Positions 1 to 11,868 of a stretch of 64,000 bases of DNA are shown here, piece after piece. Position 1 is the stretch's first letter. Every line of letters begins with the position of its first letter. Made by a program: the position numbers and the translations under genes. Origin of the DNA: Adiantum capillus-veneris. Taxonomy: Eukaryota; Streptophyta; Polypodiopsida; Polypodiales; Pteridaceae. Where the stretch lies: assembly GCA_014529385.2 (NCBI GenBank), contig CM043960.1, positions 40,222,781 to 40,286,780 of the forward strand. Direction: 5' to 3'. The notes under the pieces are model-generated. The model was not told the origin of the DNA and searched no databases. It saw only the letters and a program-made list of their open reading frames with translations.

Positions 1-284
1 GTCTTATAAACATGTCCTAGAAGTTTCGTTACATTTGGATGTCATTTGATGCTGTAACGGATGTGATTTGTTTACCGATGAGCGATTGGCTTTTGGTGAT
101 TTTAGTCACTTGAGTGTAGCTTGAGTTAGATGCGAATTGTTAGTTGTTTTCCGAGAGATTGACAACCTCTTGTAGCCTCTATGCACTAGTCGAATCAGCT
201 TCATCCCATGGATTGACAATTTAATCGTGGTTCTCGCTAATACTGTAATAAGATAGTATGGTGAGGTTAGACATGCGTCCCACA
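1..284 (+). repeat. 5' LTR of outer giant gypsy element, partial (3' part only)
   Basis: Base 1 corresponds to 36291 in the 3' LTR. The match runs to the common end GCGTCCCACA at 284 and 36573 with only scattered substitutions and one indel. About 639 bp of this LTR, including its promoter, lie before the window. The upstream target-site duplication therefore cannot be checked. Confidence 0.9.
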
Positions 285-285
285 T

Positions 286-304
286 TTGGTGCCACTGCCG
301 GGGA
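286..304 (+). other. Primer binding site of outer gypsy element
   Basis: The sequence TTGGTGCCACTGCCGGGGA starts 1-2 bases after the LTR end. It resembles the TTGGCGCCGTTGCCGGGGA-type primer sites of plant Tat/Athila retrotransposons, with a few changes. The exact tRNA was not determined. Confidence 0.7.
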
Positions 305-2440
305 TCAAAGAGACCGAAACTAGGAAAAAACAGGAGCGTCTTGTGAAGTTATCCTTTAACTTCCTCTAGGATCGCCTAGAGTTCAAAACTTTCTTTTAGA
401 AACCGCATAGCCTAAGATTGTCGTCTTTTGCTGTGTAGAGGTAGCTTGGACGTAATCGTACTTTAGGATTGTAGGATTGTAGAAATAGATTAGTATTTTG
501 AGGATGATTGGTAGATGAAACAAGTCTTAAGATCAATGCTCAAAAAACCATAAAAGACAAGAAAATGAGTGTTCGTGGACACTTTCCACAACCCAATCGC
601 ATGAGTTTCTAGGAGTAGGGTAAGTAGGATCCGAGGTGAATTTCAGAATATTGCTCTCTCTTAAAGAATCATTGTGAGTTGTTATTGGAAGTTGCAGAAT
701 TTTAGGTCTACGGCTAGAAATAGCACGAAAAGACTCGAAACCACTCAATCTGACTGGAGAGTAAGCATAAAAGTTGTATGAACCAGTGGGTAAGCTCAAG
801 GACACTTCGAGGTAAAAATTTCCAGAGTTGGCCAAAACTCAGATTATTTACTTTTTCTTGACATTTTAGGCCAAAGTAAGTTTTGACTTTATTCATAGGT
901 TTAAAATAGCTCATAAAAAGACTGTCCATTGAAAAATTATAAAAATTAGTTCATTTCAAGCCTGAAGTAATAATCGTGATTATTAACTTTTAGCTCAGAT
1001 TTGACCAAGGTTCATACCATTGACTCATTGCATGCGTACAAACAACTTTTGTAAAGGCACAAAAGATTTGGATCACCAAACTGGCAAAAAACTGGGTAAA
1101 AACTAAAGTTTGTACTGACTTTCTAAATCTTGAGTGTAAATTTGGGAAAAAATTGTCCAAACTTATTGAAATTTGATTCATAGGCGTATATTGATGTGAT
1201 AAAGATGTGTACATGCTCAGTTGACCAAAAAGATACAAAAAGTTGTCAGTTGTAGATAATTGCGATTATTTACATCTGTCCCATTTTTTTAACTTTTTGA
1301 CCAAGTCAGCATACCACTAGTTTTACCATGTTGTAATAAGCCCACAAACCAAATTTGATAAGATTTGGATCATTGGATTGAAAATTATGACCAAATTTGT
1401 AAAGTTAGTCTGCGAACAGAAAATTGATAACCATTTGACCAAAAATTGTCCAAACTTGATGAAACTCGGCTAGGGACCTTAACTTGAGGTGCTTAGCAGA
1501 TATGTGTCAAAGTTGGGACAAAAATTTGCAAAAATTTAGCTGGAGTAAATAATCGGGATTATTTACATCTGCTTCAAAATTTGAAAATTTTTCACATTTG
1601 AGTATACAACAAGGTCAATCATATCAAGTAGACCCCACAAATCAATTTTGGTGAAATTTGGATCACAAAAGTAAGACTTAAGTTAGATTCTTGAAATCAG
1701 AGTCTACGGACACAAAACAGTTGATAAACTTGATCAGATTTTGTCCAAACTTGTTGAAACTTGTCCAAGGACTTGAACAGGTTGTATACTTGCCAAACCA
1801 AGCCAAAAAAGTGCAAAAAACTAGCAAAAGTAAATAATCACGATTATTTACTACTGCTACCCAGGGACATTAGTTTTGACTTTTGAACTTGTAAAGTGTT
1901 AGACCAGCATAATACAAAGCCACCGAGAAATTTTGGGTTCAATCAGCTCCAAATTGGTACATGTTCACTCAGTTTCCAGGTTGTTGATTAATCCTTTGAT
2001 TTTTTGCTAAAGTCAAATCTGAAAGTCAACTGTTGACTCCCATAGCTCGATTTGAAGTGATACACATAGACCAATCACAACAGTTAGCAAAAACTCTATT
2101 GTCTTTATAGAAGAATAGCTAACCTGATCCAATTTGTACAAGAATCAGGTTGCATACGAGGAATCGATAATTCAGCAGAGGTTGCAATCATGTCAAGTGA
2201 AAATTGACGACAAGCCAATCCAAAGGTAAGTACTCTATCTAGGGCTTCATAAGTCTTTATGAACCTTACATCTGGTCGTATACTAAGAAATCAAGGCACA
2301 TTCGGAAAAACCTCCAGTAGAGTATCCACTGAAGAAAGTGTGAATCAGGGCAATTCTTTGCACACAATTCTTGAAGAAGTCTCAGACACTTTCTCATATT
2401 TAACATCTGAAATGTCTTCTTACTCAACTCACTCGAAAAC
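305..2440 (+). other. Non-coding 5' leader of outer element
   Basis: More than 2 kb between the primer site and gag holds no convincing ORF. It contains four copies of an AT-rich palindrome and a diffuse ~285-290 bp periodicity with recurring GTCCAAACTTG-like words. A good splice donor (AAAG|GTAAGTAC) lies at 2225/2226, so part of the leader may be removed by splicing; no partner acceptor was assigned. The leader is unusually long even for a giant element. Confidence 0.65.
967..1851 (+). repeat. Left palindrome array, 4 copies at ~288 bp spacing
   Basis: Copies lie at 967-987, 1252-1273, 1545-1566 and 1830-1851. Each is GTAAATAAT followed by a CG-type centre and its mirrored arm ATTATTTAC, with one to three changes from perfect symmetry. 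Their centres are 286, 293 and 285 bp apart. Flanking words such as TTGTCCAAACTTG also recur, so the palindromes sit in a degenerate tandem repeat. The same motif recurs at 31320-31906 and in the LTR at 36225. Confidence 0.85.
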
Positions 2441-2444
2441 CAGA

Positions 2445-4601
2445 ACGACAATGTGCTATAAGCATATACTCTTTTTAATAAAACTAACCGCCATGGAGCT
2501 CAGGTTTACCTGGACCCTAACAAGGAGTATGCTTTTCGCATTGATGACCATGGCATTGAGTTCGAATAAGAGATTAGGGCAAAAAAACAAGGAAAAATGT
2601 ACATGGACAGAAACGGAACTCAGTATGTACAAGTCAAAAACCCTGATGTGATAGACAAATGGGGGCTAGAATTAAACACCATAATCCCAGATATGTCAGC
2701 AAAAGAAGGACCACCAACCTTAGAATTCGAGGGATACGATCAAGTAGATTTGAAGCCTTTGAAACGGCTTAGTATGAATAATCCTAGGGTCGGAGTTTAT
2801 TGTTGGGAGAATAGAAATGGAAAAGATCTTTTGTGGACTTCGCATGCCAAATCAGGACAGCTAATGGCCATGAAGATCATCTATATCTTCAAGATCAAAG
2901 ATAAGGGATCAGCAGACCTACCAACCTACATGTTTAGGGATTGCTATAACAACAACTTTGTTATAATGACTCCTGCGGAGGTAGAACAAACCAAATACCA
3001 AGGTTATTCCATAAGGGATTAGATATTGGGACAAGGACCAAAAACAATTACAAGAGATAAACACTCTGAGAGATCATCTGAGAGTAATGTTAAGAAACCA
3101 GAAACCACCTCATCATGTAGAAAACCGGGTGACACTAAGGCCAGTCCAAGGCTACATGAGTCACTATTTCCAATAGACTGGTTTGAAGAACTCGGAACGG
3201 GACCAACTGCCAGGAGACCAGGAGTTGAACTAAACAGATGCATCATACCAGCTAATTTTCAAAAAGGGGTCAGAAAATACAGTGGATCAGGGGATCCATA
3301 TGACCACTTAGCAAGCTTTAAGCAAGTGCTAGGAGCAGAACATATATTCAATTTTTATACTCAATTCGAGGGGTTTGGAATGACATTAGAAGGAAAAGCA
3401 TTGACATGGTTCCAAAACTTTCCACCAAGGTCAATCATGGACTTGAACACATTAGCTCAAGGATTTGTAGCTAATTGTTTCAAAACGGGGATCAAACATA
3501 ATATGGTAGCTCATATCTACAGCTTCAAACAGAAACATGGTGAGTCTGTTAGGGATTGTGCAACTTGAATGAAACAATACATTTCCAAATGCCCAGGGCT
3601 AGAGATGCCTACAGAAGAACGACTCGTATCTTTGTTTCTAGAGGGACTGCTAAACAAAGAACTGCATTCTATACTATATAGTAAAAAGCATACAACCTGT
3701 GTCAGATGCTATTGACTTATGAGACAATTGTGATTTTTAACAAAGAAGATGTCCCTAAGGATAACCAAAGCGAGAAAATAGCATCCACTAAATCAACACA
3801 AGTGGAAACGGTTGCTGCTGCACCACTTTCAGCCATAGAAGATATGCTCAAAAAATGAACGACATGATGAACAACATGCAAAAAGAATTTATGAGGGCAC
3901 CAGGACAAGGGATACCTCAACACGGACAACCAATTACACCACAAAAATGGTGTGCAATTGAGGATAAATGGACCAACCATGAGACCCACAAGTTATGACC
4001 AAAGTATGATGGAAATGTTCAGTACGTGCCTATGAGGCCACAAGGACAACCCATGTATAGATATCAGCCTAATATGTCCCAAGCTCAAAGACCACCAATG
4101 GGTATGGAAAGACCTCAACCTGTGTTGGGTCAACAACCTTCGTACCCAGGACATAATACAGTTTCTGTAAAGTACATGCACTCCAAAGGAGTCATAGATG
4201 AACAAGCATTAGTGCTTGTTACACCCTATGCAGAGCCTAGTCCATCTACAGTAATGGTAGAAGGAGATTGGTATAATTTACATCCACCACCAATGGAAGA
4301 AACCGTGACTTATGCTCCACTAGAGCTTGCACCAATGTATTATGTAGCTAATCAAGGTGTCATACCTCCCATGGTAAGACCCATGATTAAGCCAAGAACG
4401 AGAAACTATCACAACTGTGGTGTAGATGATCATTGGAAAAATGCATGTCCAGAGCCTAACAAAAACCTCAAACTAGTTAAAGCCTATTGCATACAATTTT
4501 GCAAAAAGGGAGGACACTTTCCGGAAGATTCTCCTAAAAATCCTTTAAACAAGGGTAAAACAGTAGTAAATGTAGTCCAAGTGATACCTAGTAGCTCATA
4601 A
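2445..4601 (+). pseudogene. gag: gag of outer gypsy element (broken)
   Basis: Retrotransposon Gag forms the particle that packages element RNA. A capsid-type segment at 3260-3560 contains the plant Gag pattern (GDPYDHLASFKQ, LTWFQNFPP). A reading frame of about 580 bp before it continues through in-frame stops (TAA near 2568, TAG at 3020). Zinc-knuckle remnants near 4400-4530 are damaged: the first Cys of the first knuckle and the last Cys of the second are replaced. Further breaks include a TGA after residue CAT at 3566-3568, a stop near 3715 and a frame change before 4026. The part before the capsid segment (GTQYVQVKNP and following) matches nothing I recognise. Confidence 0.8.
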
Positions 4602-4761
4602 GAGAGTGAACCGATTGTTCCAATCAGGGTAATCACTAGAGCCCAGGCCAAGAAAAAGAAACACAACTCCTCTGATGATTCTAAAAATACAAAAGTTTCC
4701 TCTCAAAGGATCAAAAGAAGCAAAAACAAAAGATATGAGATGAGAAAACAAAAACAACGGG

Positions 4762-5661
4762 TTGAAATCGAGGAGAAAGAAAAAAAGCTATTCCAAGAAA
4801 AGGAAGAAAGAAATTGGAAGTGAAATCAAGGAAACAACCGTGAAATCTGGAGGATCCATTTTGGTTGATAAAAATTTTGAGCCTATTAATGCAACCTTGG
4901 AAGCCTACCAAGCAGGACTTAAAGAAGGCCAAAACATGAAAAACAAATGGAAAAACTATCCTTCTCCAGACATAGAAGCAACTAAGCTGGAAGCTTATCA
5001 AAATTTGGTAAGAATCATGCAAGAAATGCTAGAAAAACAAAAACCCAAGCTTGAAAGTATCGCAAAACCTGAAGAGCTTGTGGTAAGAGACACTAAAGAA
5101 AAACCCGATGTGGTGGCAGAATCCCACCTTGAAACAAAAGAACCAGAACTTATAGTGTCGGATAGCGAAGATGCCTTACACGGAATTTCATTCGTAGAGG
5201 AAGATTTGCCAGGACACTTATGGGAAAAAGTTAGAGAGATCAATTATGGGAGCCTAACTCTAAAGCCAGCTCCTATAGAGGAAGTTTGGTTGGATAACCT
5301 ACCTTCTAATATGAATATGGATGTACAATCCTTGTATGGGGATTGCAGATCTGAAGCTTCAGGAATGTCAAAACCATTGACTTTGAAAACATTACCCTCT
5401 TACTTGGGAGATAACGAAGATGAATCCATAGTGTGTGAGACCACTCAAGAAAAAAGAGTTGAACAGACCCTAGAAGTAGACAACATTCATTCAATCATGT
5501 CTACACCCATCCGATGCACTCTTACCTTGGGAGAACAATTAAAACTCAGACCATACTTATGGAATGATCTACGGAAAACCCTGGAGAAGGTGGGGATAAC
5601 GGGGCTAATCTCAAAAAAATTGGAAATTTTGAAAAACGAAATGGACAACAAAGAGATTTGA
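4762..5661 (+). pseudogene. Gag-protease linker of outer gypsy element
   Basis: This 299-codon open stretch follows gag. It begins with a Lys/Arg/Glu-rich segment and continues with acidic, low-complexity sequence (many E, K, S, P). It lies between the zinc-knuckle region and the protease remnant, where Tat-type elements carry a variable Gag C-terminus. No conserved domain is recognised. A TGA at 5659-5661 separates it from the protease frame, and about 40 bp later the retropepsin pattern begins. The ATG given is only the first Met in the open stretch; the original protein probably read through from gag. Confidence 0.6.
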
Positions 5662-5689
5662 TCTGTTCCAATGAACAAAGTCGGAGAAT

Positions 5690-6060
5690 ATTACGAAGGG
5701 GAAGAAGGAAACACCACCCTTCCAGTGGAATATAATGACATTGAAACCATGGCAATACTAAATAGTGGAGTAGGCATAGCCACAGCCACGAAAGGAGTAT
5801 GGTAATCCTAGGGACAACCAGCCATTCGACAAACTCGAATGAAATTTCAATTGGCTGACGGACACATTGAGAGACCATTAGGACTGCTTAAAAAGTGATA
5901 GTCAATTCCTATGGAATTGAATATCAACACACTTTTGCCATAGTAGACTTTGGGAAAAAAATAAATTATGAAATCATATTGGGAAGACCTTTCATGTGAC
6001 AGGTACAACTCATCCAATATTGGGGAAACAATTATCTGTACTTGAAGCAAGTGGGATCTA
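5690..6060 (+). pseudogene. Retropepsin-type protease of outer element (catalytic Asp lost)
   Basis: Aspartic protease that matures Gag-Pol. The active-site region reads ILNSGVG where families have a D(S/T)GA core, so the catalytic Asp codon GAT has become AAT (Asn). The downstream hallmark IILGRPF is preserved at about 5970-5993. Stops (TAA and TAG near 5803-5810, TGA near 5897) and frame changes split it. It occupies the expected place between gag and RT, which shows that the second protease-like domain at 22736-23137 is additional. Confidence 0.75.
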
Positions 6061-6239
6061 TTACAAGGGTAAATCTAAAACACACTTATAGAGATGTCTT
6101 GAAAACACCCATACAAGAGTTTGATTTAGTGTCTTTGGCTGAAACTAGGCTTCCATCCTTGTTAAACAAAGACACTCCTATTTGGATGTGTGGAGCTTCA
6201 AAGAATGAGATTTTAAAATGAGAAGAATGTCTTCTAGAA

Positions 6240-7174
6240 AGGGATTGCACAGACGAAGCCTATGTACTTAAACCAATTCCAGAGCATTTGTTTGAGCCAT
6301 TCGAGTGGACTCAAATTTTAGCGATAATTGATATATGTGTGAATACGTCTATGCCTGCTCAATTTTGCAATGAGGATGGCTACGACATAATTCCCATCCA
6401 AATGATTTCAACCCTCAACATTGAAGATGAAGATAAGGAACCCAAAGATTTGTTGAAAGCTCAACAAATCTTTTCAGACCTCTACTACGATGCAATAGAT
6501 GAGTTAGATGAACACTCAGCTATCTCAAAAAATTTGGGGTAAAAAAAATAACATGTGAGAACTAAGCTAATCTTGAAAGGAGGGGAGAAAGAGTTTTTTT
6601 ACTTTCCCAACAAGAAATCAAGAAGACAAAAATGGTATAGATGGAAAAGAGACACCGGAAATGCGAAAAAACGACCTATGCCATCAGTCTCCAGTAGAAC
6701 ACAATTCCTGATGCATATAGATGTAAATGATTGTGTCAAGGAAAAAATCACTGGCAGATATCCTTCAAAAAAAATCCAAAAATGTCTAAAACATCGAGAA
6801 AAACAAGGAAGGATACTCAAGCAAACAAACAGTATAAGAAGCCAATCATGACACGAGTTGCACAAAAAAAGAAATATCAAGAGTTACAAAAATCTATAAA
6901 GGAGATATATACGATCAAAATAGAAACAATGAAAGAGGATGGTAAGGATGTAATGAGTGTTCCATCCCATTACAAAAAGTATACTCTCCAAGATCAAAAA
7001 ATCATAGTCGAACAACTTGTTCGAGAACTACGAAAACAGGGCGAGTCCTACGAAGGGCCTAAAAATGCTAAAAAGATAGACCTGGCTGAACCAAGAGAGG
7101 AGCCTATACCTGCTTTCATTTCAAAAGGCCTAACAGAGAAAGAAGAAGAGCTCTTGTTGAGCTTGCTAAAATAA
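6240..7174 (+). pseudogene. Protease-RT spacer of outer gypsy element
   Basis: Several open stretches (6288-6542, 6555-6851, 6731-7174) in changing frames cover the gap between protease and RT. They encode acidic then strongly basic, lysine-rich sequence without a recognised domain. The last one ends with the charged motif KEEELLLSLLK just before the RT N-terminal block. TAA codons at 6540 and 7172 break continuity. Ogre-type elements have a long spacer, sometimes intronic, at this place; that comparison is from general knowledge. Confidence 0.5.
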
Positions 7175-8139
7175 TACCGAGATATCTTTGCTTGGTCTTA
7201 CAAGGATCTCAAGGGTGTTGATCCAGAAATCTATCAACATACCATACCCATGAGAGATGATGCAAAACCAAGTAGACAGAGGCCATACATGTATAATGAA
7301 ACATTTGCCAGGAAGATAAAACAAGAGATGGAAAAAGTAAAGGAAGCTGAATTCATTTACAAAATTGAACACATAGACTCGGTGTCTTCAATCGTGGTAG
7401 TACCCAAGAAGAATGGAAAATTACGAGTGTGTCAATCTCAAAAAAGTGAATGCAACTACCAATAGAGACAACTTTCCTCTTCCAATCATTGAGCATGTTT
7501 TGGAACGAGTTGCAGGAAAATAAGTTTACAGCTTCTTAGATGACTTTTCAAGATACAATCAACTTTTGGTTGACCCAAAAGATCAGCATAAAACTGCTTT
7601 TGCAACAGAATGGGGTATTTTTGCCTATCGGGTTATGCCATTTGGGTTAACTAATGCTCCAGTCACATTTCAAAGGTTAATAAGCCATGCTTTTAAAGAA
7701 TATCTTAGGAAATTCTTGAAAGTATATATGGATGATCTATGCATACATTCATCAATCTGGGCTGATCATTTTGAACACCTCAAAAAGGTATTTGAAAAAT
7801 GTAGACTTTTATAGGATTTGCTTAAATCCTGAAAAGTGCACATTCATGGGTAGACAAGGAAAAATTCTTGGACATATAGTGTCTAAAAATGTCATAGCTA
7901 CTCATATTGAAAAAATTCATATCATTGCTGATTTGCCTAGACCAACAACAGTCAAGGAGGTACAAGCCCTCATGGGGCATTGTGGATATTACCGACGGTT
8001 CATCTACATGTACGCTATAATTGCAAAACCCATGTATAACTTGATTACACACTTTGAGTGGACCGAGGCATGTGAAGAATCCTTCATGAAGCTTAAGCAA
8101 GATCTCACCTCAGCTCCAATATTGAAAGCACAAGATTGA
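7175..8139 (+). pseudogene. pol: Reverse transcriptase of outer gypsy element (broken)
   Basis: RNA-dependent DNA polymerase of the element. Successive blocks match Ty3/gypsy RT: the N-terminal YRDIFAW block, VVVPKKNGKLRVC at 7394-7432, SFLDDFSRYNQ near 7530-7563, the palm motif FAYRVMPFGLTNAP at about 7620-7661 and the catalytic YMDDL at 7725-7739. The connection region with GKILGHIVSK and GYYRRFI follows. Breaks: frameshift near 7435-7445, TAA near 7520, frameshift near 7800-7812. The catalytic Asp pair is intact, so decay came through frame damage rather than loss of the active site. Confidence 0.9.
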
Positions 8140-8611
8140 AATAAGATATTCTGTAGATGCTTCCAAATTTGCTATCGGTTGTATACTAGCTCAACCAGGA
8201 GACAAGAAAATTGACTTTCCTATTTCTTATGCTAGTCGACAATTGAACATGGTGGAAAATAATTACACCACCACCGAAAGGGAAGGATTAGGAATGATCT
8301 ATGCCGTTAAAAAGTATAGACATTACCTATTAGCCAACAAGTTTATTTTCTTTGTGGACCACCAAGCTTTGTTGTACTTGGTCAACAAGCCATGCATCAC
8401 AGGGAGAATAGTGAGATGGTTCATCATTCTTCTGGAATTGGACTTCATTGTGGTTGTAAAAAAGGGCACTACACATCAACAAGCAGATCATTTGTCAAGG
8501 ATTGTTTTAGGAGAATCACCTAAAGGGGTAGATGATTATCTACAAGATGCCTATTTGTTCTTCGTGAAAATGATACCTCGATGGTTGGATCAAGTGGATC
8601 AAGTGGATTAA
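8118..8611 (+). pseudogene. RNase H of outer gypsy element
   Basis: RNase H degrades the RNA strand of the RNA:DNA hybrid. A frame change near 8139 precedes YSVDASKFAIGCILAQPG. The open frame 8243-8611 then holds the TEREGLGMIYAVKKYRHYL block and FVDHQALLYL, followed by HQQADHLSRI. These are the usual Ty3/gypsy RT-linked RNase H landmarks. The end contains a run of VDQ repeats (GGATCAAGTGGAT-like) leading into stop codons near 8609. Confidence 0.85.
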
Positions 8612-8639
8612 GTGGATTAACAAATATCACTTCCTATTA

Positions 8640-8910
8640 TGATCTGATTAATTGAGCAATTGGCTATGTATCAATTACTAGCTGGTAGGCTATACAAAAG
8701 AAATTGAGATGGAATACTACTCTTATGCATTAATCCTGAAGGAAAAAAAAAGTACCCAAGTCAAGCACATGTTACCCTAGTAGGACTTCACTTTACAGAA
8801 GACCAAACTATGAAATGGATCTTGAGACTTGAAGTATTTTGGCCAACTATGAGGAGTGATGTTCGATCTTTTGTAAAGGATTGTCCTCAATGTCAAAACA
8901 AACACCCATA
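8640..8910 (+). pseudogene. First (extra) H2C2 zinc-binding module before integrase
   Basis: Translation through one or two stops gives the pattern of a retroviral integrase zinc finger: His in AHVTLVG, a second His four residues on (GLHF), then FWPTMRSDVRSFVKDCPQCQ with CxxC. A second H2C2 follows from about 9108 into 21572-21640, so the region holds two fingers in tandem. The linker between them runs through 8881-9100. It could be an old duplication or a lineage trait. Confidence 0.65.
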
Positions 8911-9208
8911 CCTCATGTAACATTGTTCCAAATGTCACATGTTCCTAAGTGGAGTGACTATCTGTTTACTTACTTATCAAGCCAAACATTTCTTAAAGAT
9001 ATGAGTAAACAACATCAAAGAACAATTGAAACTAAAGCAAGAGACTATGCTCTTATTAGGAACCAATTGTATCTGAGAGGCAAAGATCAACATTTGCATC
9101 TTTGTGCAAATGAAGACGAGTATATCTCGATTACAGAACAATCACACGTTGGATTAGCTGGAGGTCACTTTTCTGGTGAGACCACCACAAGAGAAATCTT
9201 GATGGTAG
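8911..9208 (+). pseudogene. Integrase N-terminal part of outer element (split by insertion)
   Basis: The frame 8881-9208 encodes QLYLRGKDQHLHLC, then the H-x4-H half of the H2C2 finger (SHVGLAGGHFSGETT). It is cut after ILM by the LTR start of the inner gypsy at 9209. The rest of the finger and the catalytic core resume at 21572. The four bases GTAG before the insertion are repeated after it, and removing insertion plus one GTAG keeps the reading frame open across the junction. Confidence 0.9.
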
Positions 9209-11847
9209 TGATAGCCGTTTTTCGTCTCTCCGTAATTGCCATAGTGAGTTAGCCCACCCTACCAAAATCATCCAAACACTATGGCTATCCCTACCATTTC
9301 ACTGTATATAGGTGTGTGTGAGTTAGGAGACTTTTCCCATATTTTCTTCAAACCCCTTAATTAGCTAGTCACTGGGCTAGTTGAGCCAAAAAAATAAAAA
9401 ATATAAGTATATTATGGCCCATTTGTGTGTAAATATTTCATTGTATATAGGGCCTAAATAAAAGGATTTTCCTAATTATTTTGGTATTTATTTAAATATT
9501 TATACTTAGGTGTGTGTTATTTATGCCATGTACATTGACTCAACATTACCATATTTTTTCTTACCATTTTGCGTACTCTTTATTCCATATAAAAATAATT
9601 TCATGCAAGATTCTCTTATTTTTGGTGTAACTCCATCCCAACAAAAATCCAAAAAAACTAGTTTTTTTATGTGTATATTTTTTTACTATTGTCATTTTTT
9701 CCTTCTTACATCTATTCTCTATTACTCTCATAAATTAGACCACAAAAAATATTCATCTTTTTATGGAATACTTATAATGAGTGAGATTTATTTTGACCCC
9801 TTTATATTTTTTCCACCTATATTATTTATATTTGACATATACATATTTTTTAGACCCCCAATATTTGATTTTCTTAGTTGTACTATTCACTTATATCATG
9901 ATCTCAATAATATCTTCAATTATAGACCTACCAAATAAGGTCAAGGGTATGTGGCATGCATGCATGCACCATGGGGAGATCACTCTTGGAGGTATTCAAA
10001 AGAATCATCCAACGAAGGACCTCACAAGGATTTTTTGCAGTGAAAAAAAACAGTCGATTTTGCTGAATTTTTAAAGATCACATGCTCCCCGAATTTGAAA
10101 AGGTGATACAAACAAAAATTGTAGCTCGTGAGCTGAACTTTCACCTCAAATGTTTTCATGTTTTTTTGAGCTACGAGCTGTGAGCTATGATTTTATTGGT
10201 GGACCCCAGTTTGCCCATGCTATGCAGCCACACTCTCTCTTCCACTTTATCATTTTCCTCTTTCACACACACTCCTCCCTCTCCTTCCCGCTCCCAAACC
10301 TGCAACTCCCATGTCCTAATTCACCCTCTTCACCATTGCCACCTCTCTCAGACCTCCATAGCCTTCATCCTCCATTTCTACACCTTAGGTGTCCCCCTTT
10401 CTCTCTACATATATGTCCATATTACCATACTCTCTTCAGCTTTGTAAAAAACTTCAAAAAATCATCAATAATCCAAGGTTAACCTCTGCAAATGAAGGAT
10501 TTATCATGAATTTTCCAAGGTTTGAAGATAACATAGCTTCATCGACACGCGCTACTTCGCCATGCTGACCGCTTCTTCTACCGGTGCTGTAAAGAGGTGA
10601 ATGTCAACTTCTCCAAGCTTCAACCTTGCTTTACAAGCTTATCCCTTCTCTAACTTTTCTCATCATATATCTCACCATTTGGTGAATGATTTTGTAAATA
10701 TTTTGTAGTGATAATTACTAACTACTAACCACTAACCTTATTGTAAAATGCACCCTCTACTAGAGTAGGCACTCCCAAATTATTCACTCAATCCCTCTCT
10801 CCTTTCATCCTCAATAATTCTCTTCCCTTGAGCCCACATCCATGTGACTCAAAGGATAAGAGAGACCCACCCTTATTTAAAAATAAATAAAATATGCATA
10901 ATCTTTGATTTCTTCAAATAAACTTGATTAGGTCTAATCCTAATTGGGGCTTCTAAAACCTATAAATAGAGCCCTTGGTCTAATCCTAATTGGGGCTTCT
11001 AAAACCTATAAATAGAGCCCTTCTCTCCCTTGTGAATCAACACATGATCACACTACACCACACCATTCTCAACACATAACACACCACTCTTCAAGCCTAG
11101 TTGTGTAGAGTGTGCGCATTGTGAGTGCTCTATTCCATCACTACTCATAGGTGCATGGAGAAGCTTGAAGTTAGTTATGCCATCTGGACGAGTGGAGTGA
11201 TACCATACTCTGCATCACACTTGTAGCCTACTCTTGTCCATAAATAAGATTCATAGTTTTGGGTGCAATTGTATGCTGCAAACTACTACTCTTCTCTCCA
11301 AATTGACTTGATAAGTTGACTCATCAGGTGGTTGAAGGTATATTGGCCTTGAAGTCTATTGTGCTATTTCATGCTTGATGGTTTGAGGGCTTGTTGAATT
11401 GTTTGCCTAAAAAGTCAATTGTAAGAGGGTGCTCGGTGAGAGGGCTCCCGTGACCCTAAGACAATTTGTGTATTGGCAACAAGGTCAAGTTTTGTGTTGT
11501 CTCTCTATTTCTCATCAAGCTTTGTGTGCATCTAGTCTTTAAGGCTAAGACTTAGTTGCTCAATTTGATTTGTTCTCTTTAACTCTCTCTGGCGTGGTGA
11601 ATGTTTGTGTTTGGTGTGTGTGGCTATCTTGCATTCCCCTCTCTTTGTGCATTTGAGTACAAGGAGATTTCACGTGCGTCCTAGTTCGCATCTAAAACTA
11701 GGTGGTGTCCCAAATATGTGTAGGGTTAGGTTGCGGGTTTGTGTGTGTGTTTGCTGTTTTTTCCAACCCCAACCCAATTGAGCAGCACGGGAGCATAGAA
11801 AAGTGCTTAGAGGCCACTCTTCTTGTTGCCCGCCCCGGACTGCCTCA
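9209..11847 (+). repeat. 5' LTR of inner gypsy element
   Basis: A 2,639 bp LTR matches 18922-21571 along its full length. It contains a pyrimidine-rich block (10200-10450), a duplicated TATA promoter (10931-11022), and GCCGCCCCGGA-type sequence near its 3' end. The ORFs seen inside it (9510-9938, 10150-10482) recur in the other LTR and look like chance open frames in AT- and CT-rich DNA. Confidence 0.95.
10931..11030 (+). promoter_or_regulatory. Duplicated TATA-box promoter in 5' LTR
   Basis: A 46 bp unit containing CCTATAAATAGAGCCCTT occurs twice in a row (10931-10976 and 10977-11022), placing TATAAATA at 10961 and 11007. The pair is followed by CTCTCCCTTGTGAATCAACAC, a plausible transcription start zone. 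The same duplication is in the 3' LTR, so it predates this insertion. Confidence 0.7.
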
Positions 11848-11848
11848 A

Positions 11849-11868
11849 ATTGGTGCCCCCCACTGAGG
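11849..11868 (+). other. Primer binding site of inner gypsy element
   Basis: ATTGGTGCCCCCCACTGAGG directly follows the LTR end. The corresponding position in the second copy (61096 onward) reads ATTGGTGTCCCCACTGAGG. The conserved position and sequence support a primer site. The tRNA was not identified. Confidence 0.6.

Noticed and set aside
9510-10482. ORFs of 142, 97 and 110 codons in the inner gypsy LTR
   Set aside because: They recur in the 3' LTR as truncated variants, are Phe/Tyr/Ser-biased by AT- and CT-rich DNA, and no domain is seen; chance open frames.
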